64,000 bases of DNA from Variovorax paradoxus (lineage in GTDB: Bacteria; Pseudomonadota; Gammaproteobacteria; Burkholderiales; Burkholderiaceae_C). This document shows positions 45,434 through 55,793 of this stretch, in pieces. Under the pieces are notes generated by a model, which saw only the letters and a program-made list of their open reading frames with translations, made no database searches and was not told the DNA's origin. Every line of letters begins with the position of its first letter. The first letter of the stretch is position 1. The position numbers and the translations under genes are program-made. The stretch spans positions 2,852,001 through 2,916,000 of the forward strand of contig NZ_CP123990.1 of assembly GCF_029919115.1 (NCBI RefSeq). Direction: 5' to 3'.

Positions 45434-46129
45434 CTAGATGGTTCTTACCGGAAAGCGGTGGTGGTACCAAGTGGCCAGCCCGGTGATGGCGAGCGACACC
45501 GTCAGGTACGCCGCGCTTGCAAACGCGAACGACTCGAAGCTGCGGAAGGTTGCGCTCTCGACCTGCCCGGCCTGGTACATCAGCTCGGCCACGCCGATCA
45601 CTGTGGCGATCGAAGTGTTCTTCCAGAGGCTCAGCGTCTGCGAGATGAGCGGCGGCACCGTCACGCGCAGCGCCTGCGGCAGCACCACGCGGCGCATGGT
45701 GCCCATGAAGCCGAAGCCCAGCGCGCGGCCGGCCTCGAACTGCACAGTGGGAATCGCGCGGATGCCGCTGCGGATGTCTTCCGCCATGAAGGCGGCCGTG
45801 TAGAGCGCCAGCGCAATGATGGCGCTGTAGGCCTCGATGTGGCCCGCATACAGCCATTGCTTGATGCCCTCGGGCAGCAGCTCGGGCGCACCGAAGTACC
45901 AGAACAGCATGTGCGCGAGCAGCGGAATGTTGCGGATCGACTCCACGTACGCAAAGCCGAGCCAGCGCAGCGGTGCGACGGGCGAAAGGCGCAGCAGCGC
46001 CACCACCAGCGCGATGGGCAAGGCGAGCAGCAAAGAGGCCGCCAGCAGCTGCAGCGAGAGCAGCAGGCCCGCGACCAGCATGTCGTGGTACTGGCCGGTG
46101 AGCAGCAGCGAATAGTCGAACAGGGGCAT
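45434..46129 (-). CDS. Polar amino-acid ABC transporter permease (GltJ-like)
   Basis: A 231-residue permease of the same family with FAYVESIRNIPLLAHMLFWYFG, the coupling helix FEAGRALGFGFMGTMRRVVLP and KNTSIATVIGVAELMYQ. The long ESIRNIPLL segment places it with GltJ. ATG complementary to 46127-46129 is preferred to a start six codons upstream. A cruciform repeat separates it from the binding-protein gene. Confidence 0.93.
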   Translation of the reverse strand: MPLFDYSLLLTGQYHDMLVAGLLLSLQLLAASLLLALPIALVVALLRLSPVAPLRWLGFAYVESIRNIPLLAHMLFWYFGAPELLPEGIKQWLYAGHIEAYSAIIALALYTAAFMAEDIRSGIRAIPTVQFEAGRALGFGFMGTMRRVVLPQALRVTVPPLISQTLSLWKNTSIATVIGVAELMYQAGQVESATFRSFESFAFASAAYLTVSLAITGLATWYHHRFPVRTI

Positions 46130-46167
46130 GAGGGGCGACAGTATCACCGCCGCGGGAGGGATTGGCT

Positions 46168-46276
46168 CCCTCCCCCGCTGGGGGAGGGTTGGGATGGGGG
46201 CGCGACGGCGCAGAATGCGTCGCGCTTGTGCGAAAGCTGTCAGCCCCCATCCCTGCCTTCCCCCGGAAGGGGAAGG
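46168..46276. repeat. Multi-stem palindromic repeat between binding-protein and permease genes
   Basis: Three perfect stems: CCCTCCCCC (46168-46176) with GGGGGAGGG (46180-46188); GGGATGGGGGC (46191-46201) with GCCCCCATCCC (46243-46253); and CCTTCCCC (46256-46263) with GGGGAAGG (46269-46276). Together they fold into a cruciform filling the 159-base gap inside an otherwise tight operon. Such elements downstream of binding-protein genes can protect the 5' message and lower downstream expression, as the malE-malF REP does. Confidence 0.85.
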
Positions 46277-46288
46277 AGAAACGCGGAC

Positions 46289-47116
46289 TCAGTCGATCTT
46301 GTCGCTCTCGAGCTTGAAGTCCCGCGTCTGGAAGCCCGATGCCGTATTCGGCCCGTACCACTTGACGAAGATCTTCTGCGCCTCGCCGGACTTCTCGAGC
46401 TCGCGCAGCGTCTCGTCCACCACCGCTTTCAGGCCGCTCTCGCCCTTCTTGATGCCGATGGCCAGCGCCTCGGTGCTCAGGTTCTGCTTGAGCACCACGT
46501 ATTTGGCCTTCTGCGGGCCGAGCTTGGCATAGCTGCGCAGCAGAGCGGCCTCGTCGTCCACATAGCCCACGCCCTTGCCCTGCTGCAGCGCCTGGAAGGC
46601 CTGCTGGCTGGTGTCGAAGGTCACCACCTCAGCGGTGGGCACGGCCTTGCGGATGTTCGGCTCCTGCGTGCCGCCACGAATGGTCAGCACCTTCTTGCCG
46701 GCCAACTGCGGCACGTCGGTAATGCCGCTGTCCTTCTTCACGATGGCCTTCTGGCCGGTGACGAAGGTGGTCAGAGAAAAGTCGATCTGCGCCTCGCGCT
46801 CCTTGTTGTGCGTGAGGCCCGCAGCCACCAGGTCGACGTGGCCCTGCTGCAGTTCAGGAATGCGCGCGGCCACGGCAATCTGCTTGAGCACCGGCTTCAC
46901 GCCGATCTTCCTGGCAATTGCGTTCACCAGGTCGACTTCATAACCGACGATCTGGCGCGTCTTCGGGTCGATGAAGGTCGCAGGCTCGTCGGTGCCGAGC
47001 ACGCCCACCACGAGCTCCCCTTTTTTCTTGATGTCGGCAAGCTGGTCCGCCTGGGCCGCAATGCCCGTGAAGAGGGCGGAAGCGGCGAGGGCCGCGGCGA
47101 TGAAGTTCAAGCGCAT
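46289..47116 (-). CDS. Periplasmic amino-acid binding protein
   Basis: A 275-residue family 3 solute-binding protein with a signal peptide cleaved after IAAQA. The mature part begins DQLADIKKKGELVVGVLGTDEPATF and contains GYEVDLVNAIARKIGVK, VAAGLTHNKEREAQIDFS and GYVDDEAALL, as in glutamate/aspartate-type proteins. Ligand identity cannot be fixed. A strong aaggagaag ribosome-binding site lies just before the ATG. It is first in the operon with two permeases, the ATPase and the oxygenase. Confidence 0.93.
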   Translation of the reverse strand: MRLNFIAAALAASALFTGIAAQADQLADIKKKGELVVGVLGTDEPATFIDPKTRQIVGYEVDLVNAIARKIGVKPVLKQIAVAARIPELQQGHVDLVAAGLTHNKEREAQIDFSLTTFVTGQKAIVKKDSGITDVPQLAGKKVLTIRGGTQEPNIRKAVPTAEVVTFDTSQQAFQALQQGKGVGYVDDEAALLRSYAKLGPQKAKYVVLKQNLSTEALAIGIKKGESGLKAVVDETLRELEKSGEAQKIFVKWYGPNTASGFQTRDFKLESDKID

Positions 47117-47290
47117 GTTCTTCTCCTTCTTGGAAAACAAGGACCGGACCATATCAATAAAACCGTGGATTATTAAATCCTCAATCGACATATACATATG
47201 GGTGCCCGAATGGTCCTGATGCCGGTACTGGAATCGCGAGAATTCAGCCGGCGTGCGGGCCGGGGAGGCTGCTGGAGGGATACTCCCGCC
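47117..47290. promoter_or_regulatory. Divergent promoter region, binding protein / truncated haemoglobin
   Basis: The stretch 47150-47205 is markedly A/T-rich for this genome. On the minus strand TTGAGG and TTTATT with a 17-base spacer (about 47147-47186) could be a promoter for the transporter operon. A small inverted repeat GGATT-atta-AATCC (47167-47180) sits inside that spacer, as an operator would. The right half, leading to the haemoglobin gene, is GC-rich, with a GGAGG about 12 bases from the ATG. Confidence 0.45.
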
Positions 47291-47713
47291 ATGCAGATTC
47301 ACGAAAAGCCCCCCGTCGACACCCCCTTCGAATGGATCGGCGGCGAACCCAAGGTTCAGGCGCTGGTCGACCGGTTCTACGACCTGATGGAGCTCGAGCC
47401 CGTCTATGCGCAACTGCGCGCGGTGCACGGCACCAGCCTGGACAACGCGCGCCAGCGCCTCTTCTGGTTCCTGTGCGGCTGGCTCGGCGGCCCGCAGCAC
47501 TACACCGACCGCTTCGGGCATCCGATGCTGCGCGCGCGCCATTTGCCGCAGAGCATTGGCGGGCACAGCATCGGCATCAAGGAGCGCGACCAGTGGCTGG
47601 CCTGCATGGACCAGGCGATGGGTGAAACGGGTGTGCCCGAGGGGTTGCGCGCCAGGTTGCGCGATTCGTTCTTCCAGACAGCTGACTGGATGCGAAACCG
47701 CGGCGAGCAATAA
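47291..47713 (+). CDS. Group II truncated haemoglobin
   Basis: A 140-residue haem protein of the TrHbO (group II) class. FEWIGGEPKVQALVDRFYDLM is the helix A/B region and carries the phenylalanine typical of the start of the fold. The proximal His is in DRFGHPMLRARHLP, and the conserved Trp in DQWLACMDQAM (G8) marks group II. It binds O2/NO and may protect respiration or supply oxygen. It is followed by an NAD(P)H-dependent reductase gene after 33 bases, a possible electron donor. Confidence 0.9.
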   Translation: MQIHEKPPVDTPFEWIGGEPKVQALVDRFYDLMELEPVYAQLRAVHGTSLDNARQRLFWFLCGWLGGPQHYTDRFGHPMLRARHLPQSIGGHSIGIKERDQWLACMDQAMGETGVPEGLRARLRDSFFQTADWMRNRGEQ

Positions 47714-47746
47714 GACAGACAACGACTCCGAAAGAGACTCTCTTCA

Positions 47747-48970
47747 ATGAATTCAATCGTCATCATCGGCGGCGGCCATGCCGCGGCCCAGCTTTGCGCG
47801 GGCCTGGTGGAAGCCGGGCAGGGCGCGCGCGTGCACCTGGTTTGCGAGGAGGCCTGCGAGCCATACCACCGGCCGCCGCTTTCCAAGGCTTTTCTGAAGA
47901 GTGCCGAGGAAACCAGGCAACCACACAAGGCCGCCGACTGGTACCGCGAAGCCGGCATCACGCTGCACCTGGGCGATGCGGCCGTGGCCATCGACCGCGA
48001 GGCGCACACGGTCACGCTGCGTTCGGGCGCTGTCCTGCCATGGGAGCGGCTGGTGCTGGCCACCGGCACGCGTGCACGCCAGATGCCCGACCTGAAGCCG
48101 GGCCTTGAAAACGTCGCAACCCTGCGCGCCGCCGACGAGGCGCATCGCCTGCGCGAGCGGCTGGCCGATGCGCAGCAGGTCACAGTGCTGGGCGGCGGCT
48201 TCATCGGGCTCGAAGTGGCGGCCACCGCCAATGCCCTCGGCAAGCGTGTGCAGGTGATCGAAAGCGCGCCGCGCCTTCTGGGCCGCGCCGTGTCGCCCGA
48301 GCTGTCGGCGCATGTGCTCGCGACGCATCGCGCGGCGGGCATCGAGATCGTGCTTGGTGCGCGCACCGGTGCGTTAGAGGTCGAAGGCGACCGGCTGCTG
48401 TCCATTCAGGTCAACGGCGCGAAGCAGCCGGTGGACCTGCTGCTGCTCGGCATTGGCGCCGTTCCTGAAACCGCGTTGGCGCAGGCTGCGGGCATCGAAT
48501 GCGCGGACGGCATTGTGGTCGACAGCCACATGCAGACCAGCGCGGCCGACGTGCTCGCCGTCGGCGATTGCACGCGCTTCCCTGATCGGCGTGCGGGCCG
48601 CCCGTTGCGGCTCGAGTCCGTGCAGAACGCGAACGACCAGGCGCGCACGGCCGTCGCCACGCTGACCGGCGCCGCGCGGCCGCACGACGTGGTGCCGTGG
48701 TTCTGGTCGGACCAGGGCGGCTTGCGGCTGCAGATGGTCGGCCTGATGCCGGCCGAAGGCACGCCGGGGCTGGCAAGCGTGCTGCGCGCCGGGCCCAAGC
48801 TTGATGCGTTCTCGCTGTTCCACTATGTGGATGGACAGCTGGTGTGCGTCGAATCAATCAATGCGCCGGTCGATCACATGATGTGCCGCAAGCTGCTCGA
48901 AGCGGGGCGCAGTCCGGATGTAGCGGCGGTGGCGGATGCGTCCATTCCGCTGAAGAATCACCTGGCGTAA
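47747..48970 (+). CDS. FAD-dependent NAD(P)H:ferredoxin reductase-like oxidoreductase
   Basis: A 407-residue flavoprotein of the rubredoxin/ferredoxin reductase type. The FAD-binding motif is IVIIGGGHAAAQ at the N-terminus, YHRPPLSKAFL is the isoalloxazine-contact loop, ATGTRAR is the second FAD motif, and VTVLGGGFIGLEVAA near residue 145 binds NADH. VLAVGDCTRFP is the final FAD motif, followed by the reductase C-terminal domain (PWFWSDQGGLRLQMVGL). It probably reduces a ferredoxin of an oxygenase, or possibly the neighbouring haemoglobin. Confidence 0.92.
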   Translation: MNSIVIIGGGHAAAQLCAGLVEAGQGARVHLVCEEACEPYHRPPLSKAFLKSAEETRQPHKAADWYREAGITLHLGDAAVAIDREAHTVTLRSGAVLPWERLVLATGTRARQMPDLKPGLENVATLRAADEAHRLRERLADAQQVTVLGGGFIGLEVAATANALGKRVQVIESAPRLLGRAVSPELSAHVLATHRAAGIEIVLGARTGALEVEGDRLLSIQVNGAKQPVDLLLLGIGAVPETALAQAAGIECADGIVVDSHMQTSAADVLAVGDCTRFPDRRAGRPLRLESVQNANDQARTAVATLTGAARPHDVVPWFWSDQGGLRLQMVGLMPAEGTPGLASVLRAGPKLDAFSLFHYVDGQLVCVESINAPVDHMMCRKLLEAGRSPDVAAVADASIPLKNHLA

Positions 48971-48989
48971 GCCGCCGGGCAATTCAGCC

Positions 48990-49649
48990 TCAGCGCCGCG
49001 CTGGCGCCAAAAGCACCACCAGCGCGCCTGCGCCGCCCTCCGCGGGCTTGGCCTGCACGAAGGCCAGCACCTCGTTCTTCTGGATGAGCCAGCGCTGCGC
49101 CTTGGTCTTGAGCACCGGCTGCTTGCCGGGCGACCCCAGCCCCTTGCCGTGCACCACGCGCACGCAGCGCAGGCCCTGCTTGTAGGCGTTGCGAATGAAC
49201 CCGCCGAGCGCCTCGCGCGCTTCATCGCTGCGCAGCCCGTGCAGGTCGATTTGCGCCTGGATGCTCCAGTCGCCCTTGCGCAGCCGCGCGGTCACGTCGG
49301 TGCCGATGCCCGGGCGGCGAAAGCTCATGGCGTCGTCGACGTCGAGCAAGGTCGTCACGTCGAACTCGTCGGAAAGCGATTCGCGCAGCACGCGCTGTTC
49401 GTCGAGCTGGTGCTGCACCGGGATGGGCGCAGGCGGTTCCGGCGCGAGCGGCACCACGGCCGCCTTGCGGCGAAGCGGCTCAGTGGCACCGATGGCGCGC
49501 GTGAACAAGTCTTTTTCGGCGGCGCGCTTGCGCTCGGCGGCAGCCTTGGCGGCTGCGGCGGCCGCTTCGCGTTCGCGGGTTTCGGCCAGCGCGCGCTGCA
49601 CCTGCTTCAAGTCGGCCAGGTTCTTGATGGGGGGTGTGCGCGAAGCCAT
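48990..49649 (-). CDS. Smr domain protein
   Basis: A 219-residue cytosolic protein: an N-terminal Ala/Arg/Glu-rich helical region (about residues 20-60), a middle linker, then a C-terminal Smr domain with IDLHGLRSDEAREALGGFI and the catalytic-like VRVVHGKGLGSPG, as in small MutS-related endonucleases. It may nick DNA or RNA. Its ATG shares one base with the radC stop (TGATG), so it is coupled to radC, which supports a link to DNA metabolism. Confidence 0.9.
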   Translation of the reverse strand: MASRTPPIKNLADLKQVQRALAETREREAAAAAAKAAAERKRAAEKDLFTRAIGATEPLRRKAAVVPLAPEPPAPIPVQHQLDEQRVLRESLSDEFDVTTLLDVDDAMSFRRPGIGTDVTARLRKGDWSIQAQIDLHGLRSDEAREALGGFIRNAYKQGLRCVRVVHGKGLGSPGKQPVLKTKAQRWLIQKNEVLAFVQAKPAEGGAGALVVLLAPARR

Positions 49650-50326
49650 CAGAGCAACCCTTTCTCGGCCATTGAAAAACTCTGGCCGGCGCTGACGATC
49701 ACGTGGTCGAGCACGCGCACGTCGATCAGCGAAAGCGCCGCCCTGAGCGTTTGCGTCAGCGATTCGTCGGCGCGCGAGGGCTCGATGCTGCCGCTCGGGT
49801 GGTTGTGCGAAAGCACCACGGCCGCGGCGTTGTGGTGCAGTGCGCGCATGACCACCTCGCGCGGGTAGACGCTCGTTTGTGCGAGCGTTCCGCGAAACAG
49901 TTCTTCGAGCACGATCAGCCGGTGCTGCGCATCGAGAAACAGCACCGCAAATACCTCGTACGGGCGCGAGCCGATGTGCATCTGCAGATACTCCTTCACG
50001 GCCCCGGGCGAATCGAAGACCGCGCGCTCCTTCAGCCGCTCGGCCATGGCGCGGCGTGCCAGTTCGAGCACCGCGATGAGCTCGGCGCGCTTGGCGTCGC
50101 CGCCCATGCCCTTGATCACCTTCAGGTCCTCGGCGCCCGCCTGCAGCAGGCCCGAAAGGCCGCCGAAGTGGTCGAGCAGCTCCTGGGCGAGCTGGAGCAC
50201 GTTTTTTCCGGCAACGCCCGTGCGCAGCAGCAACGCCAGCAGCTCGGCGTCGGCCAGCGCGGCGGCGCCTCGCGCGATGAGCTTTTCGCGCGGGCGGGCG
50301 TGGGCGGGGAGATCCTTGAATGCCAT
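49649..50326 (-). CDS. radC: RadC family JAB-domain protein
   Basis: A 225-residue protein. A helix-hairpin-helix region ([31 protein letters not shown]) is followed by the JAMM/JAB metal-binding motif E-x(n)[15 protein letters not shown]. Despite its name, a direct DNA-repair role of RadC is not established. Full N-terminus with the opening [18 protein letters not shown]. It is divergent from the FKBP gene and coupled to the Smr gene. Confidence 0.95.
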   Translation of the reverse strand: MAFKDLPAHARPREKLIARGAAALADAELLALLLRTGVAGKNVLQLAQELLDHFGGLSGLLQAGAEDLKVIKGMGGDAKRAELIAVLELARRAMAERLKERAVFDSPGAVKEYLQMHIGSRPYEVFAVLFLDAQHRLIVLEELFRGTLAQTSVYPREVVMRALHHNAAAVVLSHNHPSGSIEPSRADESLTQTLRAALSLIDVRVLDHVIVSAGQSFSMAEKGLL

Positions 50327-50435
50327 CGAAAACCTGGGTGAAACCTTGAAAGAGCGAGTGGAAGCCCCGGCTCCTTAAAATGCAGTCCAGTTTATCGGGA
50401 CACCCACCTTGTCTTTGCCTACCTCCGCTGCACCC

Positions 50436-50879
50436 ATGTCCCACGTCGTGACTTCCGGCTCGTTCCTTACCCTGCATTACCGGCTGGCCGGTCCGGCGGG
50501 CGACATCATCAACACTTTCGCCGACAAGCCCGCGACCCTGTCGCTGGGCACCGGCGAGCTTTCGCCGGCCATGGAGCAGCGGCTCATGGGCCTGGAAGAG
50601 GGCACGCACGCCACCTTCGAGCTGCCCGCCGGCGAGGCTTTTGGCGAGCGCAACCCCGAAATGCAGCAATGGGTGGCCAGGAAGCTGCTGGCCCAGATGG
50701 GCGACCCCGACGAGCAATATGCAGTGGGCGACGTGGTGCAATTCCCCACGCCAGACGGCTCGGGCAGCTACGCCGGCGCGGTGGTCGAATCGAACGAAAC
50801 CGCGGTGCGATTCGACTTCAACCACCCCTTGGCCGGGCAGCCCGTGACCTTCGAGGTGCGGCTGATCGGAGTTCTATGA
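50436..50879 (+). CDS. FKBP-type peptidyl-prolyl isomerase (FkpB/SlpA-like)
   Basis: About 147 residues of an FKBP fold with the SlyD-like insert-in-flap. Visible are [32 protein letters not shown], the flap start [17 protein letters not shown] and [18 protein letters not shown] at the end. It catalyses prolyl isomerisation as a cytosolic chaperone. E. coli fkpB also lies directly before ispH; here the stop overlaps the ispH start by four bases. A TTG at 50409 would add nine residues; neither start has a clear ribosome-binding site. Confidence 0.92.
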   Translation: MSHVVTSGSFLTLHYRLAGPAGDIINTFADKPATLSLGTGELSPAMEQRLMGLEEGTHATFELPAGEAFGERNPEMQQWVARKLLAQMGDPDEQYAVGDVVQFPTPDGSGSYAGAVVESNETAVRFDFNHPLAGQPVTFEVRLIGVL

Positions 50880-51844
50880 ACAAGGGCCTCGAAGAAGTCG
50901 TTCTTGCCGAGCCGCGCGGCTTTTGCGCGGGGGTGGACCGCGCCATCGAAATCGTCGAGCGCGCGCTGGCCAAGTTTGGCGCGCCCATCTACGTGCGCCA
51001 CGAGATCGTGCACAACACCTATGTGGTGAACGAACTCAAGGCCAAGGGCGCGATCTTCATCGAAGACCTGGCCGACGTGCCGCCCGGTGCCACGCTGGTG
51101 TTCAGCGCCCATGGCGTGAGCAAGGCGGTGCAGCAAGAGGCGCGCGACCGCGGCTTCGACGTTTTCGACGCCACCTGCCCGCTGGTGACCAAGGTGCACG
51201 TCGAGGTGGCCAAGCTCGCCAAGGAAGGCTACGAGTTCATCATGATCGGCCACAAGGGGCACCCCGAGGTCGAGGGCACCATGGGCCAGCTCTCCAGTGG
51301 CATTCACCTGGTGGAAGACGTGCAAGACGTGGCAACGGTCTCGCCTGCGCAGACAGAAAAACTTGCCGTGGTAACGCAAACCACGCTCAGCGTGGATGAT
51401 GCCGCCGAAATCGCGGCCGCCGTGCGTGCGCGCTTTCCGATGGTGCGCGAGCCCAAGCAGCAGGACATCTGCTACGCCACCCAGAACCGCCAGGACGCGG
51501 TGAAGATACTGAGCCCCCAGGTCGACCTGGTGATCGTGGTCGGCAGCCCCACCAGCTCCAACAGCAACCGGCTGCGCGAACTGGCACAGCGCCTGGGCAC
51601 CGAAAGCTACATGGTCGATTCGGCCGAAGAGCTCAAGCCGGAATGGTTCGAGGGCAAGACCCGGGTAGGCCTCACGGCCGGCGCCTCGGCCCCCGAAGTG
51701 CTGGTGCGCGAGGTGATCGAACGCGTGAGGGCGCTTGGCGCGGTGTCGGTCCGCAAGATGGACGGCATCGAGGAAACCATCAAGTTTCCGCTCCCCAAGG
51801 GCCTCAAGCTCGACGACATTCCTCCCCCGGGACACATCTCTTGA
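50876..51844 (+). CDS. ispH: 4-hydroxy-3-methylbut-2-enyl diphosphate reductase
   Basis: A 322-residue 4Fe-4S enzyme giving IPP and DMAPP, the last step of the MEP isoprenoid pathway. The cluster cysteines are in [23 protein letters not shown] and [11 protein letters not shown]. The substrate-binding segments [28 protein letters not shown] and [11 protein letters not shown] are complete. It is coupled to the FKBP gene upstream (ATGA) and the dehydratase gene downstream (TTG start over its stop). Confidence 0.97.
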   Translation: MNKGLEEVVLAEPRGFCAGVDRAIEIVERALAKFGAPIYVRHEIVHNTYVVNELKAKGAIFIEDLADVPPGATLVFSAHGVSKAVQQEARDRGFDVFDATCPLVTKVHVEVAKLAKEGYEFIMIGHKGHPEVEGTMGQLSSGIHLVEDVQDVATVSPAQTEKLAVVTQTTLSVDDAAEIAAAVRARFPMVREPKQQDICYATQNRQDAVKILSPQVDLVIVVGSPTSSNSNRLRELAQRLGTESYMVDSAEELKPEWFEGKTRVGLTAGASAPEVLVREVIERVRALGAVSVRKMDGIEETIKFPLPKGLKLDDIPPPGHIS

Positions 51845-52803
51845 ACAATCAAACGACCAACTGGCGCCTTGAAACCGAGAGCGCCTCCCGCAGGCTGCGC
51901 GAGGGGGCCGCTCATTTCCTGCGCGAAACCCCGCTCTGGAAGCTGCCGGCCTCCACTTTCGGCATCGAGGTGCCGGGCGTGGAACTGTGGCTCAAGCTCG
52001 AACACATGCAGGTGAGCGGCAGTTTCAAGGCGCGCGGCATGATGAACCGCCTGCTGGCCAACGACATTCCCGAGAGCGGCGTGGTCGTGGCCTCGGGCGG
52101 CAATGCCGGCATTGCCACCGCGGCGGCGGCCAAGGCGCTGGGCGTGCGCTGCCAGGTGTTCCTGCCCGGCGTCTCACCCGAAGCCAAGCGCGCGCGGCTG
52201 CGTGCGCTGGGTGCCGAGGTGGTCGTCGTCGGCGAGTTGTACCCAGACGCGCTGGCCGCCTGCCTCGTGCGCCAGAAGGAAAGCGGCGCCTTGCTCACCC
52301 ATGCCTACGACCAGCCGGAGGTGGTCGCGGGCGCGGGCACGCTGGGCGTCGAGATCGAAGCGCAGGGCGGCCTGCCCGATTCAGTGTTGGTGAGCGTGGG
52401 CGGCGGCGGCCTGATCGGCGGCCTGGCCGGCTGGTTCGAACAGCGCGCCCGAGTGGTGGCGCTGGAGCCCGAAAAGGCGCCGACGCTGTTCCGCGCCCGT
52501 CAGGCCGGCGAGCCGGTCGATGTCGACGTGGGCGGAATTGCCGCCGATTCGCTCGGCGCGCGGCGCATTGGCGCCATCTCGTGGGAAATTACCCAGCAAT
52601 ACGTGCAGGACGCGCTGCTGCTGTCCGACGAATCCATCCGCGCCGCCCAGCAATGGCTGTGGAAGGAATTGAAGCTGGCAGTGGAACCCGCCGCCGCACT
52701 GCCGCTGGCAGCGCTGCAAACCGGCGCCTACGTGCCGCGCGAGGGCGAGAAGGTGTGCCTGATCGTTTGCGGCGCCAATGTCGATCCAGCCACGGTCGGC
52801 TGA
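51841..52803 (+). CDS. PLP-dependent threonine/serine dehydratase-like protein
   Basis: A 320-residue fold type II PLP enzyme. The Schiff-base Lys is in [10 protein letters not shown], the substrate loop is [15 protein letters not shown], and the phosphate-binding glycine loop is [14 protein letters not shown]. There is no C-terminal ACT regulatory domain, so a catabolic or racemase-like role is more likely than IlvA. The start is TTG 51841, which overlaps the ispH stop; no ATG gives the conserved N-terminus. Confidence 0.87.
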   Translation: MNNQTTNWRLETESASRRLREGAAHFLRETPLWKLPASTFGIEVPGVELWLKLEHMQVSGSFKARGMMNRLLANDIPESGVVVASGGNAGIATAAAAKALGVRCQVFLPGVSPEAKRARLRALGAEVVVVGELYPDALAACLVRQKESGALLTHAYDQPEVVAGAGTLGVEIEAQGGLPDSVLVSVGGGGLIGGLAGWFEQRARVVALEPEKAPTLFRARQAGEPVDVDVGGIAADSLGARRIGAISWEITQQYVQDALLLSDESIRAAQQWLWKELKLAVEPAAALPLAALQTGAYVPREGEKVCLIVCGANVDPATVG

Positions 52804-52818
52804 CAGCGCAGCTTCGGA

Positions 52819-53220
52819 TTATTTCTCGCAGTTCACCATCCACGACACCCCGAACTTGTCCGTGAGCATGCCGAAGCCGACGGCCCAGAACTGCGGGCCG
52901 TAGGGCATCGTGACCTCGCCGCCCTCGGCCAGCGCGTCGAAGAGTTTCTTTCCCTCGTCCACGTTGTTGCCCTGCACCGAGAGAGAAAACCCCTTGTAGC
53001 CTTCGAACGCCATGCCCGGCGGCATGTCGGAAGCCATCAGCTGGTGGCCGCGGGCCTCCAGCGTGGCGTGCATGATCTTGCTTTTGTAGGCATCGGGCGT
53101 TTCAGCACCCATGGGGCTTTCGCCGAAGGTCATGCTGAAAATGACCTTGCCGCCCAGCGCCTTGGCGTAGAAGGCCAGTGCTTCGGCGGCGTTGCCGTTG
53201 AATGTCAGATAGGCTTGCAT
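52819..53220 (-). CDS. PhnB-like glyoxalase-fold (VOC) protein
   Basis: A 133-residue VOC-fold protein of the PhnB/DUF1428-related 3-demethylubiquinone-like group: AYLTFNGNAAEALAFYAKALGG, FSMTFGESP, HATLEARGHQLMASDMPPG and PYGPQFWAVGFGMLTDKFGVSWMVN. Proteins of this type are often annotated as PhnB but their enzymatic role is unproven. It is convergent with the dehydratase gene and divergent from serS (57 bases). Confidence 0.88.
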   Translation of the reverse strand: MQAYLTFNGNAAEALAFYAKALGGKVIFSMTFGESPMGAETPDAYKSKIMHATLEARGHQLMASDMPPGMAFEGYKGFSLSVQGNNVDEGKKLFDALAEGGEVTMPYGPQFWAVGFGMLTDKFGVSWMVNCEK

Positions 53221-53268
53221 TGTTGTTTCCCCTTTGGTTGTCGAGGCCGAGATACTACGCCCGCCTAA

Positions 53269-54609
<1,341 letters not shown>

Positions 54610-54614
54610 CGCGC

Positions 54615-54640
54615 CGGGGCTTCAAAAGCCCCGTTTTTGT
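54615..54640 (+). terminator. Rho-independent terminator of serS
   Basis: An 8-base stem CGGGGCTT / AAGCCCCG (54615-54622, 54626-54633) with a 3-base loop, followed by five Ts. It starts six bases after the serS stop codon and separates serS from the tRNA gene. Confidence 0.9.
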
Positions 54641-54668
54641 CTGCTAGAATCGCAGGCTCGACAGCACC

Positions 54669-54758
54669 GGAGAGGTGGCAGAGTGGTCGAATGTACCTGA
54701 CTCGAAATCAGGCGTACTAGCGATAGTACCGAGGGTTCGAATCCCTCCCTCTCCTCCA
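54669..54758 (+). tRNA. tRNA-Ser (CGA)
   Basis: A 90-base tRNA with encoded CCA. Acceptor GGAGAGG pairs with CCTCTCC. The anticodon stem is CCTGA/TCAGG with loop CTCGAAA, so the anticodon CGA is at 54703-54705 (reads UCG). The long variable arm GTACTA-gcga-TAGTAC is typical of class II tRNA-Ser, and the T arm is GAGGG-TTCGAAT-CCCTC. The discriminator base is T, whereas bacterial tRNA-Ser usually has G. Confidence 0.96.
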
Positions 54759-54763
54759 GGAAT

Positions 54764-54788
54764 GGCCCCGCAAAGGGGCTATTTTTTT
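54764..54788 (+). terminator. Terminator after tRNA-Ser
   Basis: GCCCC-gcaaa-GGGGC followed by TATTTTTTT. It lies six bases after the tRNA 3' end and 38 bases before the next start codon. Confidence 0.88.
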
Positions 54789-54825
54789 GCCTGTTCCCTT
54801 TCGGGGCGCGCGGCTAACATCCGGC

Positions 54826-55359
54826 ATGCGCATCGCATTCTTCTCATTGGTGCTCGTGGCCCTTGGCTTCGCAGCCCAAGCTCACGCCCAGCAGGTCTAC
54901 CGCTGCGGCAACCAGTACAGCGGCGAGCCGTGCGAAAAGGGCAGGGTGGTGGACGTGTCGCCGCCGGTGCGTAACCTCGACTCGGCTGGTTCAGCGCAGG
55001 TGTTTCTCTGCGTGAGCAACAGCGGCGGACGTTTCTGGTCGCCGACCCACTGCAGGGAGAGCGGTGCGTTAGTGGAGCGCATAGAGACTGTTCCCGGCGG
55101 GCTGTCGTGGGAGCAGCAGGTCCAGATTGCCGACCAGCAAACCCGGCAAGGCTACGCGGTGCAGCGTCAGGCAATGGAGCAACGCGGCGCGGCGACGGCC
55201 GGAGTGACTACTGGCGATTCTTCGCGCTGCGCGCACTGGAACCAGCAGATCGAGTACTACGACCGACTCGCGCGACAGCCGCAAAGTGGTGCATCCCAGT
55301 CCTGGATCGCCGAACGGCGAAAGGATGCCAGGGATCAGCAATTCAGGGCCAGGTGCTGA
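54826..55359 (+). CDS. Secreted DUF4124-like protein
   Basis: A 177-residue protein with a signal peptide cleaved after QAHA (near residue 21), followed by QVYRCGNQYSGEPC, the short beta motif typical of DUF4124-type periplasmic proteins. Six cysteines (CGNQYSGEPC, FLCVS, THCRE, RCAHW and the C-terminal residue) suggest disulfides. The second half is helical and polar. Function unknown. It has its own gap after the tRNA terminator. Confidence 0.75.
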   Translation: MRIAFFSLVLVALGFAAQAHAQQVYRCGNQYSGEPCEKGRVVDVSPPVRNLDSAGSAQVFLCVSNSGGRFWSPTHCRESGALVERIETVPGGLSWEQQVQIADQQTRQGYAVQRQAMEQRGAATAGVTTGDSSRCAHWNQQIEYYDRLARQPQSGASQSWIAERRKDARDQQFRARC

Positions 55360-55379
55360 CGTCCCGATGACGCCGATGT

Positions 55380-55664
55380 CTACCTTCCGGCCGAATGCTT
55401 GACTGAACCGGATGGGTGCCTGGCTGCCTCTTCCAACAATCTTGCCGGCGAAATCTCCAGCGCAGAGGCAATTCGATAGAGGTTGAACAGCGAGACATTC
55501 TTCAGCCCTCGTTCAATCTGGCCGATATAGGTCACGTGCATTTCGCTGGATGCGGCAAGCTGTTCTTGCGTCAGTTCGGCGTCACTGCGCAACGCGCGAA
55601 CCGCATCGCCAAAGCCAACCTGAACCTCTTCCTTGGTTGGCAGTTTGGCAATTGGTTTCCCCAT
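55380..55664 (-). CDS. XRE-family helix-turn-helix regulator
   Basis: A 94-residue DNA-binding protein with a lambda-repressor-type fold: VRALRSDAELTQEQLAA, then SEMHVTYIGQIERGLKNVSL as recognition helix, then LYRIASALEISPARLL. No sensor domain follows. The ATG complementary to 55662-55664 (MGKPIAKL) is chosen; a start six codons upstream is possible. It is convergent with the DUF4124-like gene and divergent from the histidine kinase gene. Its base composition is slightly lower in GC than the neighbours. Confidence 0.85.
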   Translation of the reverse strand: MGKPIAKLPTKEEVQVGFGDAVRALRSDAELTQEQLAASSEMHVTYIGQIERGLKNVSLFNLYRIASALEISPARLLEEAARHPSGSVKHSAGR

Positions 55665-55793
55665 GCGGAGAAGTCTGTTCAAAATCGGACACTTTCGTTT
55701 TCGTCGCCTCGCGCCTCATTACGCACTATGGCGCTCCCCATCCCGTTCTTCCCCAAAACAGCTGCATCCGGCCGTTAAGATCGCCACCTCTTC

